Shown here: one piece after another, positions 43,641 to 57,130 of the stretch | Layout of the letters: every line of letters starts with the position of its first letter | Position numbering within the stretch: position 1 is the stretch's first letter | Assembly (NCBI GenBank): GCA_964036315.1 | Contig: OZ038488.1 | Coordinates: 59,338,134-59,402,133 of the forward strand | Reading direction: 5' to 3' | Length of the DNA: 64,000 nucleotides | DNA from: Acanthosepion esculentum | Lineage: Eukaryota; Mollusca; Cephalopoda; Sepiida; Sepiidae | The notes under the pieces: model-generated | The model's database searches: none | The model's input: only the letters and a program-made list of their open reading frames with translations | Told to the model about the DNA's origin: nothing | Made by a program: the position numbers and the translations under genes

Positions 43641-45015
43641 ATTCTCTAGTTAAATTCTTTTTCTATGCAATATAGCATGGTGCACCCAGAAGCCGGCAGC
43701 TTGAATGTTAAATTCGTACACTTCTGATGTAATTAATATTTACCACTGAATAAAAAGCATTGACAAGGAAGGATACGATGTTGATCGATATACGTGTAAC
43801 TGAATTTCAGGTTTTACTTCTAGGATTGCAATATGACTACAATGTCTAAAAGCGAAATTCTTCTAATGTGTTTAAGATTATATATTCGACAACATGATTT
43901 TAAAATGAGACAGATAAAGATTGCTTGTTTAAATTCTGCAGAAAGACAAACATTCCAACAACTGGGAGATATTAACCCCCGACATTTGTATCAGTTCAGT
44001 AATATGCAATACGAAGTCGCTGAAGAAGGAAAAATATAATTTTAAACTTGACTAAACGATATTTTTGTTTAATGAATAACTTAGTATTTGTTAGTAAAAC
44101 TAATTCTAATTAATACTAATCTAAACAGTATCAAGTGATATCTTTTCACTATGAAATGATTTTCCCACCTCTTCTCAATGGTTATACCTGGCTCAAGCGC
44201 GCGTTTAATGTGACAGCATCTACGCGGACATGATGTTAGCATTAAAAATTACTCGGCTTCCTTGACACTTCCCTTTGGGACTTCTCATGCATAAGAGATT
44301 AACTCTGCTTCTGTCCCCGTCGGTGCATTGTGGATAGGTTTTATTTTTTGCTAGCGCAACACCCTTGGGGCAGAGATATTGTATTTATATCACTCTGACT
44401 ATGAATAATGTAAGTCCTTTTAAAACTCGAATTCCGACGTTTTCACTCATTTGAGGAATTATGCAATTGAAAACTTAAAGTTCTTCCCAAGGTGAATGAC
44501 GGCGCTTGCTGGAAATGTCAATGTCTTGTCAATTTTGGAATGTTGAAGCCGCAAGATGAAAAGAAACTCCGTGAAAGAGCAGTGTACAAAAATAATAATT
44601 GCAAAATATATATTCAAATACTTAAGCATGTTATGACATCACTACAAAAATAGCCATTTTATTTTAACACTTCTGATGTCTTGACAAGTGATGGTGTTGA
44701 TTGCAAAATAAAGAGTTTTTTTTTAAAATTCAAAACAAAATCAAGCACCCCCTCAATAAGGGAAAACTTGTTACGTAATCTATGAAGACCAATCAGAATA
44801 CAAGTATATGAAAATTAAAAATAAATAAAAATGTGACAGTGTATTCTAAATACAAACCGTTAGTTGATAAAATTTAATGTTAGATTAAACTAGAAATCAA
44901 TATGAAATAATTAAGTTTTAATTTTACGGTAAAATTAAAAATTTTAAATTCTAAATTAAACTGAGCATTAGGTTTAAAATATTACAAAGTTATTAAAATA
45001 TGGAACGAAGGAAAA
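43641..45015. other. Unassigned; one 68-codon frame
   Basis: Plus-strand frame 43833-44039 (MTTMSKSEILLMCLRL..) has an ordinary protein-like composition but I recognise nothing in it. No repeat is shared with the rest of the window. Confidence 0.3.
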
Positions 45016-45789
<774 letters not shown>

Positions 45790-46110
45790 CATTATTTGCT
45801 CTACTTTGTATTAAGCACTTTTTAAAAATAGTAGTTTTGGTTATTGGAATTTTATTCCATCTATACCAACCCTGTATTAGTATATAAGTGAAAATTAAGG
45901 TCAAAACGTGGATCTTCTGTTTTATGCTTAAACGCAATGTTCATGTCCTGTAGATTGTGCTTAAGCATGTAACAGACTGTTGACGTTCGGTGTTGACGAT
46001 TCTGTGCACTTTTAAATATTAAAATATTTTTTTAAATATTTAAAATTTTAACATACGCTCTATCATTGATATTGAGCACTTTAAGCCAAACATATAGCAT
46101 TCTTTATTCT
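45790..46110 (+). repeat. Families E and D, adjacent
   Basis: E: AAGCACTTTTTAAAAATAGT, TGGTTATTGGAATTTTATTC. D: GTAGATTGTGCTTAAGCATG, ACAGACTGTTGACGTTCGG, TGATATTGAGCACTTTAAGC. Confidence 0.65.
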
Positions 46111-46401
46111 GTGCTATACAGAAATGTGGCACAAGGCCTAATGGGGGTTGGGGAAAGGATGGTCTTCTTCTGTCTTAACTATAACTTAGCTAGCCGGAAT
46201 CACTGACCCAATCGTACGAACAATAATCCATACACCAAAACAACACATTCATTCATACGTGCCTTTCTTACTCCAAACACCATAATGCCTCACTGTCTCT
46301 ATGTAAATACTAACTAGTTCCCATTTTTACAATTCATTGTCTGTGGGGGCAGGGGAAAAAATAACAATTCTAAAAACTACCCCAATGAGTATTTACACAC
46401 A

Positions 46402-46402
<1 letters not shown>
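46111..46402. other. Nothing recognised
   Basis: Short unassigned stretch. Confidence 0.4.

Positions 46403-46456
<54 letters not shown>
46403..46456. repeat. (TA)n microsatellite
   Basis: About 52 bp of TA running into the inverted repeat. Confidence 0.95.
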
Positions 46457-46834
<378 letters not shown>

Positions 46835-47103
46835 AACGCGATCAAATAAACAAAAAATAAATTAATAAACAAACCAAGCCGGAACAGCCCAAAATATAAC
46901 AAAAATAGCTGCCTAAAATCACTAAAAACAGCGAGTGCCCCATATACCGTATCAGAAAATCCAAAGCAGTAATGCAACCCAAAAAAAGAGTAGGGATACA
47001 GGTCTTCTTTCGTGGCTATTAGCTTCACTCGTAAAGCGATCCTCAGATGGCTTTTTGAAACGTTTGAAGATCCAGGGGTTGTTTTTAAAGAATCTTTTTA
47101 GAA

Positions 47104-47885
47104 CAAGGGTGTCCAAACCTTTTTCAAACATGGCCAGATTTGATGAGGTGAATATGCGTGAGGGCCAACCATTCTGATTGGCATTATTTGAACCATTATA
47201 ATTAAATGCAAATGGATTATCTTATGTAAATTTCTTGCCAGTGGCGTAATTCCATTTCTTCACTTGGATAACAAATACGATGAAGTAAAATATGTCTGAG
47301 AAAAAAGGACTTCCGCGAAGCTATAATATATCTCTGGTTAATGTTAAACATTACATACAATTGGTAATTAATATTGTCTGTTAACTTTAAAATGAAAAAA
47401 TATGAATAGGAACATGGCACCAACATTCATCATATTTAGAAGTAGAAAACATAAAGTGACACATGTCCAAGGGTCCAAATATATTTATAACTGATTTTGG
47501 TCAACACAAAACAAATTTATTTCACTAAGATTTTAGAATTTACTCATTTCAGATGAGCAAAACAAATAAGTTGCCTGCACTAATGTGAAGGGTGATATTG
47601 AGATCTGGACTGCAGTATGTAGGCCAGGTCTGGTTCAAATGAAGAGATTTTAGAAATTGGCTTAAAAAAGCCAAGGTCAGGGTTACACCACCAGTGTTTA
47701 CACACAGTGCTACTGTCATATTATGGTAAAACATGAAATTGCATTTCTTATGTGTGTACTTTGCATACTCTGTTTGATAATACTGGGGGGCCGTAAGTGA
47801 TACATACTATAACAGAGGATGGGAACCATATGAAATTTGATCGCGGCTAGTAATTGTCCCCCGGGCCAGACTTTGGACATGCCTG
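47104..47885. mobile_element. hAT-like non-autonomous element, 782 bp
   Basis: Ends CAAGGGTGTCCAAACCTTTT and, inverted, CAGGCATGTCCAAAGTCTGG resemble the CAGGGGTGTCCAAA termini of hAT (Charlie-type) elements. The flanking 8-mers TTTTAGAA (47096-47103) and ATGTAGAA (47886-47893) agree at 6 of 8 positions, and 8 bp is the hAT target duplication length. No transposase frame is recognisable inside. Confidence 0.65.
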
Positions 47886-47893
47886 ATGTAGAA

Positions 47894-49190
47894 GATCCGA
47901 AAACAGTTCTTTAATGTTCTCTGAGAATCTCCATATTGTTGAAAGAACCGTCTGCGAATCTATTTGGGAGTAAAAATATTAGTTAAGGTAATGTAACATT
48001 CACGCTTTTCCTATTTGAACTTTCTAATGAATTTTAATTCTTAAGTTAATGACTGAATAAGCTCAAGGCGGATTCTATGACAATGACATATCTGTAGAAA
48101 TTCCGTTATCGCATCGTTACATATCTGAGCTTAACAATCCAAAGAAAAATATTGTAATAACAATCATAAATATCAATGTTGGTCGTTATTTAAAGAAGTA
48201 AGGGGGTACAAATAAAAAAGATTTGACATTTACAACTTTTATTTATTTTACTGAAAAAGACGATAAACACTTCTTTCTTTCTTCATTTTATTTTCTCACT
48301 GAAACAAAGTAGCATCTCTGATATCCGTTTTCTCCGTCTTTCCACGCGATCAAATTGGAATAGTCCATTATTTATGAAGGTATTGGAAGGACGTAACATA
48401 CCTGCTAAGTGACGAACTAAGGGAGGTACAATCAGAATTATAATAAGATATATTCCCAATGGCTTCTCAAAATTGATCCTTTTATGCACATGAATAAAAA
48501 CAAAAGGTAAAAAAAACATTTCATTTATCATATATCAAATACGATAAGTGAAATGTTTTACATAGAATATAAGATTCAACCAAAGATTCCGGCCAAAACA
48601 TCAGTGGACTCCCTGTGAACTTAACGAATCTGATGGGCTAGTATTTACCAGGAATCACGGTAATAATGGAATACTGAATGTAAATGGGAGGGTCTTATAC
48701 GTAATATTGTTGTAGAGAAGCGAGATCGCTCACGCCCTGAAATATGCTTTTCAACGAGAACCGGCATTGAATTACGACGAAAGGCATTATACAAATTCTA
48801 CTTTCAAAGATATCAGTGCAATTGGGCTGTCAGGTAATAGATTTTACGTTACATTCACAAAAGTACAAACGATATATAAAAAGTGACCCATTCAAGTGTT
48901 GTTATACCATTTTTGCCTATGACGGAAAAAGCAAAAACAATCATGAAGATTGTGGGCTTGTTTAACAATAGAATTTCACTACTTCATTTAAAGTAATGTG
49001 TATAGGTGAAGGCGTCGAAGGTTTTCAGCTATAAAGCTTCGTATTACCATTAGTTGTCACCCACGCACTAAGCCCATAAATTGCTGGCAATACAAACAAA
49101 AACAAAGGAAAGACTTTGATGATTTGTAAATGTTCAAGTCCAAAGAAGAACGAGTAAGCGAGGGCATGACTTTTGGTATGATTCAATGGC
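47894..49190. other. Nothing recognised
   Basis: Unique AT-rich sequence, with open frames below 90 codons. Confidence 0.5.
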
Positions 49191-49197
49191 GCACGCG

Positions 49198-49228
<31 letters not shown>

Positions 49229-49252
49229 ACACACACACACACACACACACAC
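49191..49252. repeat. (CA)n microsatellite
   Basis: Interrupted CA with CGCACACAGACAC. Confidence 0.95.
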
Positions 49253-49494
49253 TTGCGCGTGTGCTCGCCCTCATATGTATATATGTATAAACATGAACAA
49301 GAAAACACAAAGGAATACACGCTTATATGGACAAAATAGGTACACACACATATATGAGGAGATGAGGAAAGGTTGGCCACAAAACTCACTTCCCCAAACC
49401 AGTATTCTGATGTTTGGTCATTGAAATACTGATCGGAGCTTTTCACAACTCTCTTAGATATACACATAGACATATACTTCAAATGTAATTGCAC

Positions 49495-49496
<2 letters not shown>

Positions 49497-49574
<78 letters not shown>

Positions 49575-49746
49575 GTGTGTGTGTGCGTGTGCGCGCGCGT
49601 ATGTGTGTGTGTCATATTATGCATAAATATAATAATCAATATGTATGCACGTATAATTTACAAGATATAAATACTCTTAACAAAATCTCTTCTGTGATTA
49701 TGCCCGGAACCACACACGCACACACACACACACACACACAAACAAA

Positions 49747-49783
<37 letters not shown>

Positions 49784-49804
49784 CACACACACAAACTCTC
49801 ACAA

Positions 49805-49849
<45 letters not shown>

Positions 49850-49869
49850 ACCACGCATATATATATATA

Positions 49870-49924
<55 letters not shown>

Positions 49925-50052
49925 CGTTCATGCACCCATATTACGATACATATACACACACAGGCACAAGCACACAAACACAGACATATATATATATATA
50001 TATATATGTCTTTACTCGTATATGTAAAATCACACATACACTCACACTTATA

Positions 50053-50098
<46 letters not shown>

Positions 50099-50222
50099 GT
50101 TGTGTGCGTGTGTCTGTCAGTCTGTGCACGTGTATCGGTATTTATACGTATGTATACAAACCCTCACAATCCTTATCTCTCTCTCTATCACACACACACA
50201 CAAACACACACACACACACACA
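49497..50222. repeat. Microsatellite cluster: (TA)n, (GT)n, (CA)n
   Basis: TA at 49497-49573 passes into GT (to about 49613). CA/TA compounds fill 49712-49922, then 49987-50007 and 50058-50096, and CA runs to about 50220. Frames crossing these are repeat translations. Confidence 0.95.
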
Positions 50223-50251
50223 TATGTATATATATTTATAAATGGTGGTAT

Positions 50252-50700
50252 ATATTTATACTTATTCTTGATGGTGACACTCAACCCTTTTACGTGCAGA
50301 AATAAAAGCCAAAATAAAAGCCATTTCATTTAATCACATATAATGTTCGCCGAGAGAAGCAAAGACAAATCATACTCAGCAACTAAATGCGTTTATACGG
50401 GCGCCTCCTGTAGATAGATCATCACTAATTCAATTTAATATTGGATCGAATTCAGTCCGCACCGGGCGATATAATACTTTGGCTACGTGCCAAACCAAGC
50501 TAATCATTGCTGGTTGTGTTATATATATTTGCTTCTTCATGTCAACCCAATCTAAGCGCAGTAGTAAACCTAAATACAATATTTTTATTAACATTCTATT
50601 TAATAATTTTTCACCCAAATACCATATTTCATGTAAATGTTCTCCCGCATTTCCCATTTTGTTTTTTTCTCATTGGGCATTGTTGTAATGTATGTTAAAT
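50252..50700 (+). repeat. Unclassified long repeat, copy 2 (3' part)
   Basis: ATTCTTGATGGTGACACTCA, GTTCGCCGAGAGAAGCAAAG and TCCGCACCGGGCGATATAAT match copy 1 (from about 42737), and 50530-50700 matches 43098-43262, so this copy joins two parts that are separated by 68 bp in copy 1. Confidence 0.85.
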
Positions 50701-50851
50701 TAATATATCGAAAATGCCGCAAATCCTAGTACTAGGTTGTATAAGACTCTGTATCCAGGCGTTTACAACTTTACTTTTAAGTTTTACATCGAATTTCGTA
50801 TTCTGGGCATAGTTAAATATAGCAGGCCATGAGAGAAACGTTTGAATAGTT

Positions 50852-50972
<121 letters not shown>

Positions 50973-51009
50973 ATATATTTATATATTATCAATAATAATA
51001 ATAATAATA

Positions 51010-51343
51010 TCAACAGCAAAAAGCTATCAAAATACAAGGATCTTGAAATCGAAATCTCAAAAATGTGGCATATGGGAACATCAACAATCCCTGTTGTAGT
51101 TGGAGTCATTGGATTGTTTGGAAAATATTCCAGTAGACTCATTGAAGGGATTCCTGGAAGTACATGACTTAAAGAAATACAAAAATTGTTCTCACAAGTA
51201 CAGCCCAGACCTTACGAAGGGCTTTATCTATGTAATTTTTTTAAAATTATTCAGTGCAAAATGTCATGATGCCATTTCTGACCTTAAGTCTCTGAGCGGG
51301 ACCCGGAACAAAATGTGTACACAGCAGAAATCAAAGGAAACAA

Positions 51344-51406
<63 letters not shown>

Positions 51407-51407
51407 T
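51010..51407 (+). pseudogene. LINE 3' end with (AAT)n tail, copy 1
   Basis: Encodes KLSKYKDLEIEISKMWHMGT, PVVVGVIGLFGK and LIEGIPGST, then a stop, with the remaining C-terminus (QVQPRPYEGLYL) in shifted frame. The 3' UTR CATTTCTGACCTTAAGTCTC..GGGACCCGGA leads into (AAT)n at 51344-51407. The KYKDLEIEI..MW..VVVG block is the extreme C-terminus of a LINE reverse transcriptase frequent in invertebrates. Copies at 54155, 56158 and 56404 share the UTR and the AAT tail. Confidence 0.7.
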
Positions 51408-52276
51408 AACAGAATCAAAGTTTGGATTTTTTGTAATAATGTTAAGAATAGAAATACCCTCTTTGACTTTTCCTCTTTACAATATATGAAAATATTAGTT
51501 TATTTTTATGATAATTATTTTGCAATTAGCTCTAAACTACAGAATGAGTCAGTCTTTAACCGATGAATTATTATAATTCAAAAGGCAGAGAGTTTAACTA
51601 ATAAACATTATATTTATATCCTTCAATCAATTTTTGGTTAGATATATCAGGATCACGGGAAAATATGACTTAGATATATCAATGAAACCATAATTAATGA
51701 TGAAAAAGGAAACTGAACAAAAGAAAATAAAAATAAAACATAATTTCATTTCATATAGTAAATAGTAAAAATTTAATCACAATTTCCTGCAAAATTAATA
51801 AATTTAATCTGAATATTAACTGCCTTGATCGAAATTATCCAGTAAAAATTGCAGATCAAAAGCCAAATAATTTCTACGTATCAGGCTACGGATCAAGAGT
51901 TATCAAGCCAATCATTATAAGTAGGTACTGGCAAAGATTTGCTAAAAAATGAGCATACGTGATGAAAAATGCGCCAAACTTAATAAAAACAATTGTCTTT
52001 TCTTAAAAAGTTTTATCTTAAAAACAATGTTTAATCTTTATGTTATTATTACGAGGAAAGACAACCAATGGATTATTTCATTATCAAATTATATTTATAT
52101 ATAAATGATATATCAAGTAGTTTCAATACAATCATTATAAGTCATTGCGATTTTAATGATTTCAGTATGCAGTTACAATTCACGACTTACTAACGAAAAC
52201 GTAATCTAAGGGCAATAGTCACGTAAATACTAAATATATATGTATATATATATACATATATATGTTGTATTTACGT

Positions 52277-52342
<66 letters not shown>

Positions 52343-52790
52343 GTATATGTAGATAAATAGATATGTGCGTGTGTGTGTATTTACACGTAAATATGCAATC
52401 ACGCACACATACGCACATACATACACACACTCACTCTCTCTCTCTATCACACACACACACAAACACATATATATACATATATATATATATGATCGTATAT
52501 TTTATACTTATTCTCGATGGTGACACTCAACCCTTTTACGTGCAGAAATAAAAGCCAAAATAAAAGCCATTTCATTTAATCACATATACTGTTCGCTGAG
52601 AGAAGCAAAGACAAATCATACTCAGCAACTAAATGCGTTTATATGGGTGTGGTGGGGGTGGGGGGCTCCTGTAGATAGATCATCACTAATTCAATTTAAT
52701 ATTGGATCGAATTCAGTCCGCACCGGGCGATATAATACATTGGCTACGTGCCAAACCAAGCTAATCATTGCTGGTTGTGTTATAAAAGAA
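51404..52790 (+). repeat. Unclassified long repeat, copy 3 (1.39 kb)
   Basis: Collinear with 41637-43029 at high identity. It starts at the very end of the (AAT)n tail of the preceding LINE piece. Includes the palindrome at 52215-52282, a (TA)n tract at 52281-52336 and CT/CA tracts to about 52466. Confidence 0.85.
52215..52282. repeat. Palindrome, second copy
   Basis: Same arms as 42447-42514 (AGTCACGTAAATAC..GTATTTACGTGACT) with one further mismatch. Confidence 0.92.
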
Positions 52791-53854
52791 ATTTCAGAAA
52801 CCTTATTATTCGGTACAGTTTTAAGAAAAACTAATTAAACATATTATTTTGATTTATTAAATTAATTACATAATTTTTCCCGGCTCATTCGTTTAAGTAA
52901 TAGCAATGAAGAATAGCAGCCGACAACAATGCTTATTATAACCGATGTACGCTTTGTAAGTTACGACTGAATTTTTACAAGGCAGACATACTTTATTTCT
53001 ATATGATCAACATAAACATGATGAATTTAAAATTAAACTTCCTCAACAGAAATATTTCTTATATCAATTAAAAAAAAATTGAATGAAAATAAATAACACA
53101 GAAGAACTGTTTATTAAAATAGGTTTGTAAAACATATTATGCAGTTGAAATATTACCGCTAATATGATAAACGCCATTTGTTGGTAATATATAGTCATTA
53201 AAACCTGGTAAGTATTGATTTGGGATGTTTTGTTCTACGGATGGTAGGTGGGAACAAAGTGACAAAATTAACCTTACGTGGATTTATAAAAGATTATGAT
53301 AGTGATATCAAAATTTGCAGCGTCAGATATTGCGAAATATTAGAAATAACCTAGAAGAGTCTTTGGTTTCCATTCACCTATGTATTCTGTGTGCGATGAA
53401 AAAACAAAAACAAGTAAAACGTTTACAAGCTTTAAGGAAGAAGCTAGGGAAATGAGTTTCACATCTACTTATCAAGAGATGGACATCGATCAATATTTGA
53501 ACATCTCGTCTAACAATATCCAGAAAAGATTTATCTTTCTTCTGCACGGCACAGATGAATGTTTTGGACGATTCAGTCAATGGCGATGAAAAATAGATTT
53601 ATTAGGAAAATCGGAAATGGAGCCATTTTTCTGGCCTACCAAACTCTACAGAAGATATTGTTGCATAAGAACTCCTATGTTTAAGTTGCAATTGCTGGAC
53701 ATAAGCATTTGTGTTTCTCGAGCAATTTAAATATTTTCTAACATGTACTACATATTACCGGGATATCCTTATCTGATTGGGTATCGTGTGGTATATACCG
53801 GGCTTCGGATATTTCTAAATCAGCATCACTTTGTTGGCATGATGTTCTCTAGCT

Positions 53855-53885
<31 letters not shown>

Positions 53886-54154
53886 CTTTTATCAGGTTGT
53901 ACAGTGTACCCACCTAATATAAAACTCGGCATGATAGGGGTGGACCAATATTTGCACTGGAAAATATACAACTTTTACGGGAAGAAAACTGCAAGAAACT
54001 GGTATGAACATCACCCAGACCCGGTTACAGAGATAGGATCTGTAACAATTTTATTTGGTCTTTACAATACACACAGTATCTAATCGCCCAGGTATCGTGA
54101 TCAAAGATCACAAATACAAACTGCTTTCTTATTGACATGGATTATAATGTATTT
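52791..54154. other. AT-rich; short (AAT)n; unrecognised small frames
   Basis: AAT units at 53859-53883. Overlapping frames of about 69 codons on both strands at 53374-53589; neither is recognised. Confidence 0.4.
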
Positions 54155-54497
54155 TTTGGAGATCTTCAAAAAACTAACAAAATATAAGGATATTGAAATG
54201 GAAATATCAAATCTGTGGCACATGAGGACATCAATCATTACGGTTGTAGTTGGAGCCCTCGGATTGATTGGAAATAAATTTCTGGTAGCTTATGCCTGAA
54301 AGAAATACGAAAAATTGTACTCGCAAGTACAGCTCACACCTTACGAAGAGCTTTATCTCTGTAAAATGTGTGCGATCTTGTTCTTTTTTTTTTGTTTTTA
54401 CAAAAATGCTCAGTGGAAAATGTCATGAAGCCATTTCTGACTTTAGATCTCTGGTTGGGACTCGGGAGTAAATGTGTATACAACAGAAATCAAAAGA

Positions 54498-54566
<69 letters not shown>

Positions 54567-54590
54567 AAGCAGAAGAAGAAGAAGAAGAAA
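54155..54590 (+). pseudogene. LINE 3' end with (AAT)n(GAA)n tail, copy 2
   Basis: KLTKYKDIEMEISNLWHMRT and VVVGALGLIGNK, then a stop; UTR CATTTCTGACTTTAGATCTC..GGGACTCGGGAG; tail (AAT)n 54498-54538 changing to (GAA)n to about 54590. Confidence 0.7.
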
Positions 54591-54654
54591 AGAACAACAA
54601 CAACAACAAGAAAGAATTTTGCACGCTGATTGATATAAGGAAGAAAAATATCCC

Positions 54655-54830
54655 TGCGAACTAGGTAAATACAAAAACCTGGAGATGGAAATAAACCTAA
54701 CGAGAGTGGGCAAATGGATGGCGGAACAAAGTTTAAGGGAGATAACAAAAAAGACAAAAACTTATTAAAAGCTTCATAGGAAAAGGAATCGTTGAGAGTC
54801 AAGAACGCAAACGTCCTGAAACAACACGGT
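54655..54830 (+). pseudogene. Chimera of two LINE C-termini
   Basis: One open frame begins with KYKNLEMEINLTRV, the (AAT)-tailed LINE C-terminus, and changes in frame to GKWMAEQSLREITKKTKTY, the block of the other LINE lineage (compare 330-1055). Similarity to the second lineage continues to about 54830 (GTTGAGAGTCAAGAACGCAA). Confidence 0.5.
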
Positions 54831-55864
54831 ACATAGAAGAAAAAGTCGTCTGGATGTTTTCAGTTCTTCCACTGATTTCATGTTCATCTGTTATTTTTAG
54901 ATAAATCTCCGAGATGGTTTAAGCAATTTAGTGATTATGTCTACAAATGTTGTGTCCGACATGTTTTTTTTTTCTGTTTTTCTGTGTTTTTGTTGTTTTC
55001 CTATAACTTTACTTTCTTGAAGTTGTACAAATAAGACATAATATACGTTTGCACACACGCCACGTGTGCGTGTAATCATCTACTTGCATATACTTTATCG
55101 GCTCCAAATGTTCTATCAGAAGAACTGGCCAACCTGAGCTAATAAGGCATAAACAACTTCATGTTCTGACGACACTTGTCCAATGAAGCAGAACTCGAAT
55201 AGAGCATAACAAAGCCAAATTACATTCAGCCTCCTTTTACGACCATTAACTTCACCTAGTCGTCGCTAGTAGCCAAGATTCTAGCCAGAACATAAGCGGC
55301 ATCGGTCCAAATCTGTAAATAACTCTTCAGACGATTCTGCTATTTACTCAAACCCGGCATCATTACGCCATGCCATCCGCGTCAAAATTCAGGCTTTTCC
55401 TGATGTGTGATCGAATGAAACGATTCTTCCTGCTGGTTAATTTGTTGGCTGGAACCTTAGCCTGGTAAGTTCAGTTATATTCATTTTAATTCAGTGGCTT
55501 TTAGATTTGGTTTACTAAAGTTCACGGATGGGCGTCGTTTCATAAAGGCGTGTTTTTCATTTCAAAATAATCGTTTATTCTATTCGTTTAATCCATCTTT
55601 CACAGTGGCCAAACCTGTGCTACACTAGCTGGCTTCTTTGAATAAAATGAGCTTCTTTAGTTGAAGAGTTTGCTGTCTCGTCGCAAACGCCGAGATTCTG
55701 CGAGTCATCTAGTGTTGGAGCAAAATCATCGTACTATCTTGAAGCGGGTCATTAAATATAAAACAAGAAAGATTAAAATACTGAATCCAATACCCTGGAG
55801 AGACATGACCAGAAAAGAATATGAACAAATTCTTCTTCTTCTATGTGCGATCTCCATTTAGGAA
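54831..55864. other. Nothing recognised
   Basis: Sequence of more even composition, with a 66-codon basic frame at 55661-55861 that I do not recognise. Confidence 0.35.
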
Positions 55865-56155
55865 GTAGACGATCCTGGCCCTCCCCAATTTCCTTTACTT
55901 TATAGCTCTTAGTAAATTTTGTTTTTATGCCATATCTTTTAAACCTTATTTTGTTAACCATTTATAGAAGCTCGTTAGGTAGGTTATGCTCTGTTTTCCT
56001 GTACCTCTTAACTTCAATATTCCCTGTCAGTGTAAAAATATTCTAAGCCCGCTTTCCTCATTATCTGCCATAGGAAATTTAACTGTCGCTTTCTGATGCT
56101 ATGTATGTGTAATTAGTATTTACATTTACACTAAAGCTTCATTGTTGCACACATG
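55865..56155 (-). pseudogene. LINE reverse transcriptase C-terminal fragment
   Basis: Minus strand contains NNEAL near 56140, KATVKFPMADNEESGLRIF (about 56030-56085) and GKQSITYLTSFYKWL (about 55960-56005), in the same order as 330-1055 (RQFKFLG, LTSL..KW). Nucleotide similarity to 540-760 is visible (TTTCTGATGCTA). Non-functional. Confidence 0.6.
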
Positions 56156-56157
56156 TC

Positions 56158-56356
56158 CAAAGAAATACAAATAATTGTACTCACAATTACACCTTACCCA
56201 TTACGAAGAGCTTTATCTATGTAAAATGTGTGTGGTCTTAGGATTTGGGGATTTTTGTTTACAACAATGATAAGTGGAAAATGTCATGAAGCCATTTCTG
56301 ACCTTAGGTCTCTAGTTGGGACCCGGAGGGAATGTGTATATAAGAGAAATCAAAGA

Positions 56357-56403
<47 letters not shown>
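56158..56403 (+). pseudogene. LINE 3' end with (AAT)n tail, copy 3
   Basis: Starts at AAGAAATACAAATAATTGTA, within the last codons; UTR CATTTCTGACCTTAGGTCTC..GGGACCCGGAGGG; (AAT)n 56357-56403. Severely 5'-truncated. Confidence 0.65.
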
Positions 56404-56405
<2 letters not shown>

Positions 56406-57130
56406 GAAATACAAAAAAATGTTCTCACGTACAGCCCACGCCTTACGAAGGACTTTATCTATGTAAAATATGTATGATTTTTTTTTTCAATATTTGCACA
56501 GTGGAAAGTTTCATCTTGTCATTTCTGAACTTAGGTCTTTGGTTTGGTTTGGTTTGTTTTACAGCATATCAACCCCAATGGATTATTTAATGCCAACAAA
56601 ACTTTTTTATTGCTGGTAATATTTTTTTCAAAAAAATGTATTGTTGGTAATATTTTCTTTTTCAAAAATGCATTGCTGCTAATATTTTTTTTCCAAAATG
56701 TATTGCTAGTAATAATGTATTTCTAGTAATAGGTTTTTTACAAAAAAAAATATTTCTGGCGTTAAAATCTATTTTTACATTTCCATAGTGTTTTGACCCC
56801 CAGTTTAGGGGTTAACTATTTGACCATAGCTGGGACTCTAACAGGTACTACCACCGCGGGTCAGGGTGGACCTGGGAACACCAGCAATTAAGAGGTGGTT
56901 CCACGCTTCTCAAAACCTCCTGATCAGAGGCCGGACAAATTTTATCGTCTTACCCAGGACGCGGATGTAGTTTATCGTCATACACAGGACGGTTAGGTCT
57001 TTGGTTAGGACCCGAAAAGAAATGAGTATCGAACAGAAATAATGAAAGGAAATAAAATAATAATAATAATAATAATAATAATAATTATTATTATTATTAT
57101 TATTATTATTAGTAGTAGTAGTAGTAGTAT
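56404..57130 (+). pseudogene. LINE 3' end, copy 4, split by a retroposon
   Basis: The first part (56404-56544) ends TTAGGTCTTTGGTT; the same 14 bp reappear at 56993-57006 and the LINE UTR then continues (AGGACCCGAAAAGAAATGAG) to its (AAT)n tail at 57056-57085. The tail flips to (ATT)n and then (AGT)n, to 57130. The 448 bp between are the family C insertion. Confidence 0.75.
56545..56992 (-). mobile_element. Retroposon family C insertion with 14-bp target duplication
   Basis: Flanked by an exact 14-bp direct repeat of the host LINE UTR. In minus orientation it runs from CCGTCCTGTGTATGACGATA to GGTTGATATGCTGTAAAACA followed by an A-rich (AAACC)n end. Target duplication of this size plus an A-rich 3' end is the hallmark of LINE-mediated retroposition. 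The interior has four or more diverged repeats with ATTGCTGGTAATATTTTTT. No open frame; 5' boxes A and B for pol III are not clear. Confidence 0.8.

Noticed and set aside
54423..54802. Minus-strand frames rich in Leu/Ile/Phe runs
   Set aside because: They are complements of the (AAT)n and (GAA)n tail of a LINE copy.
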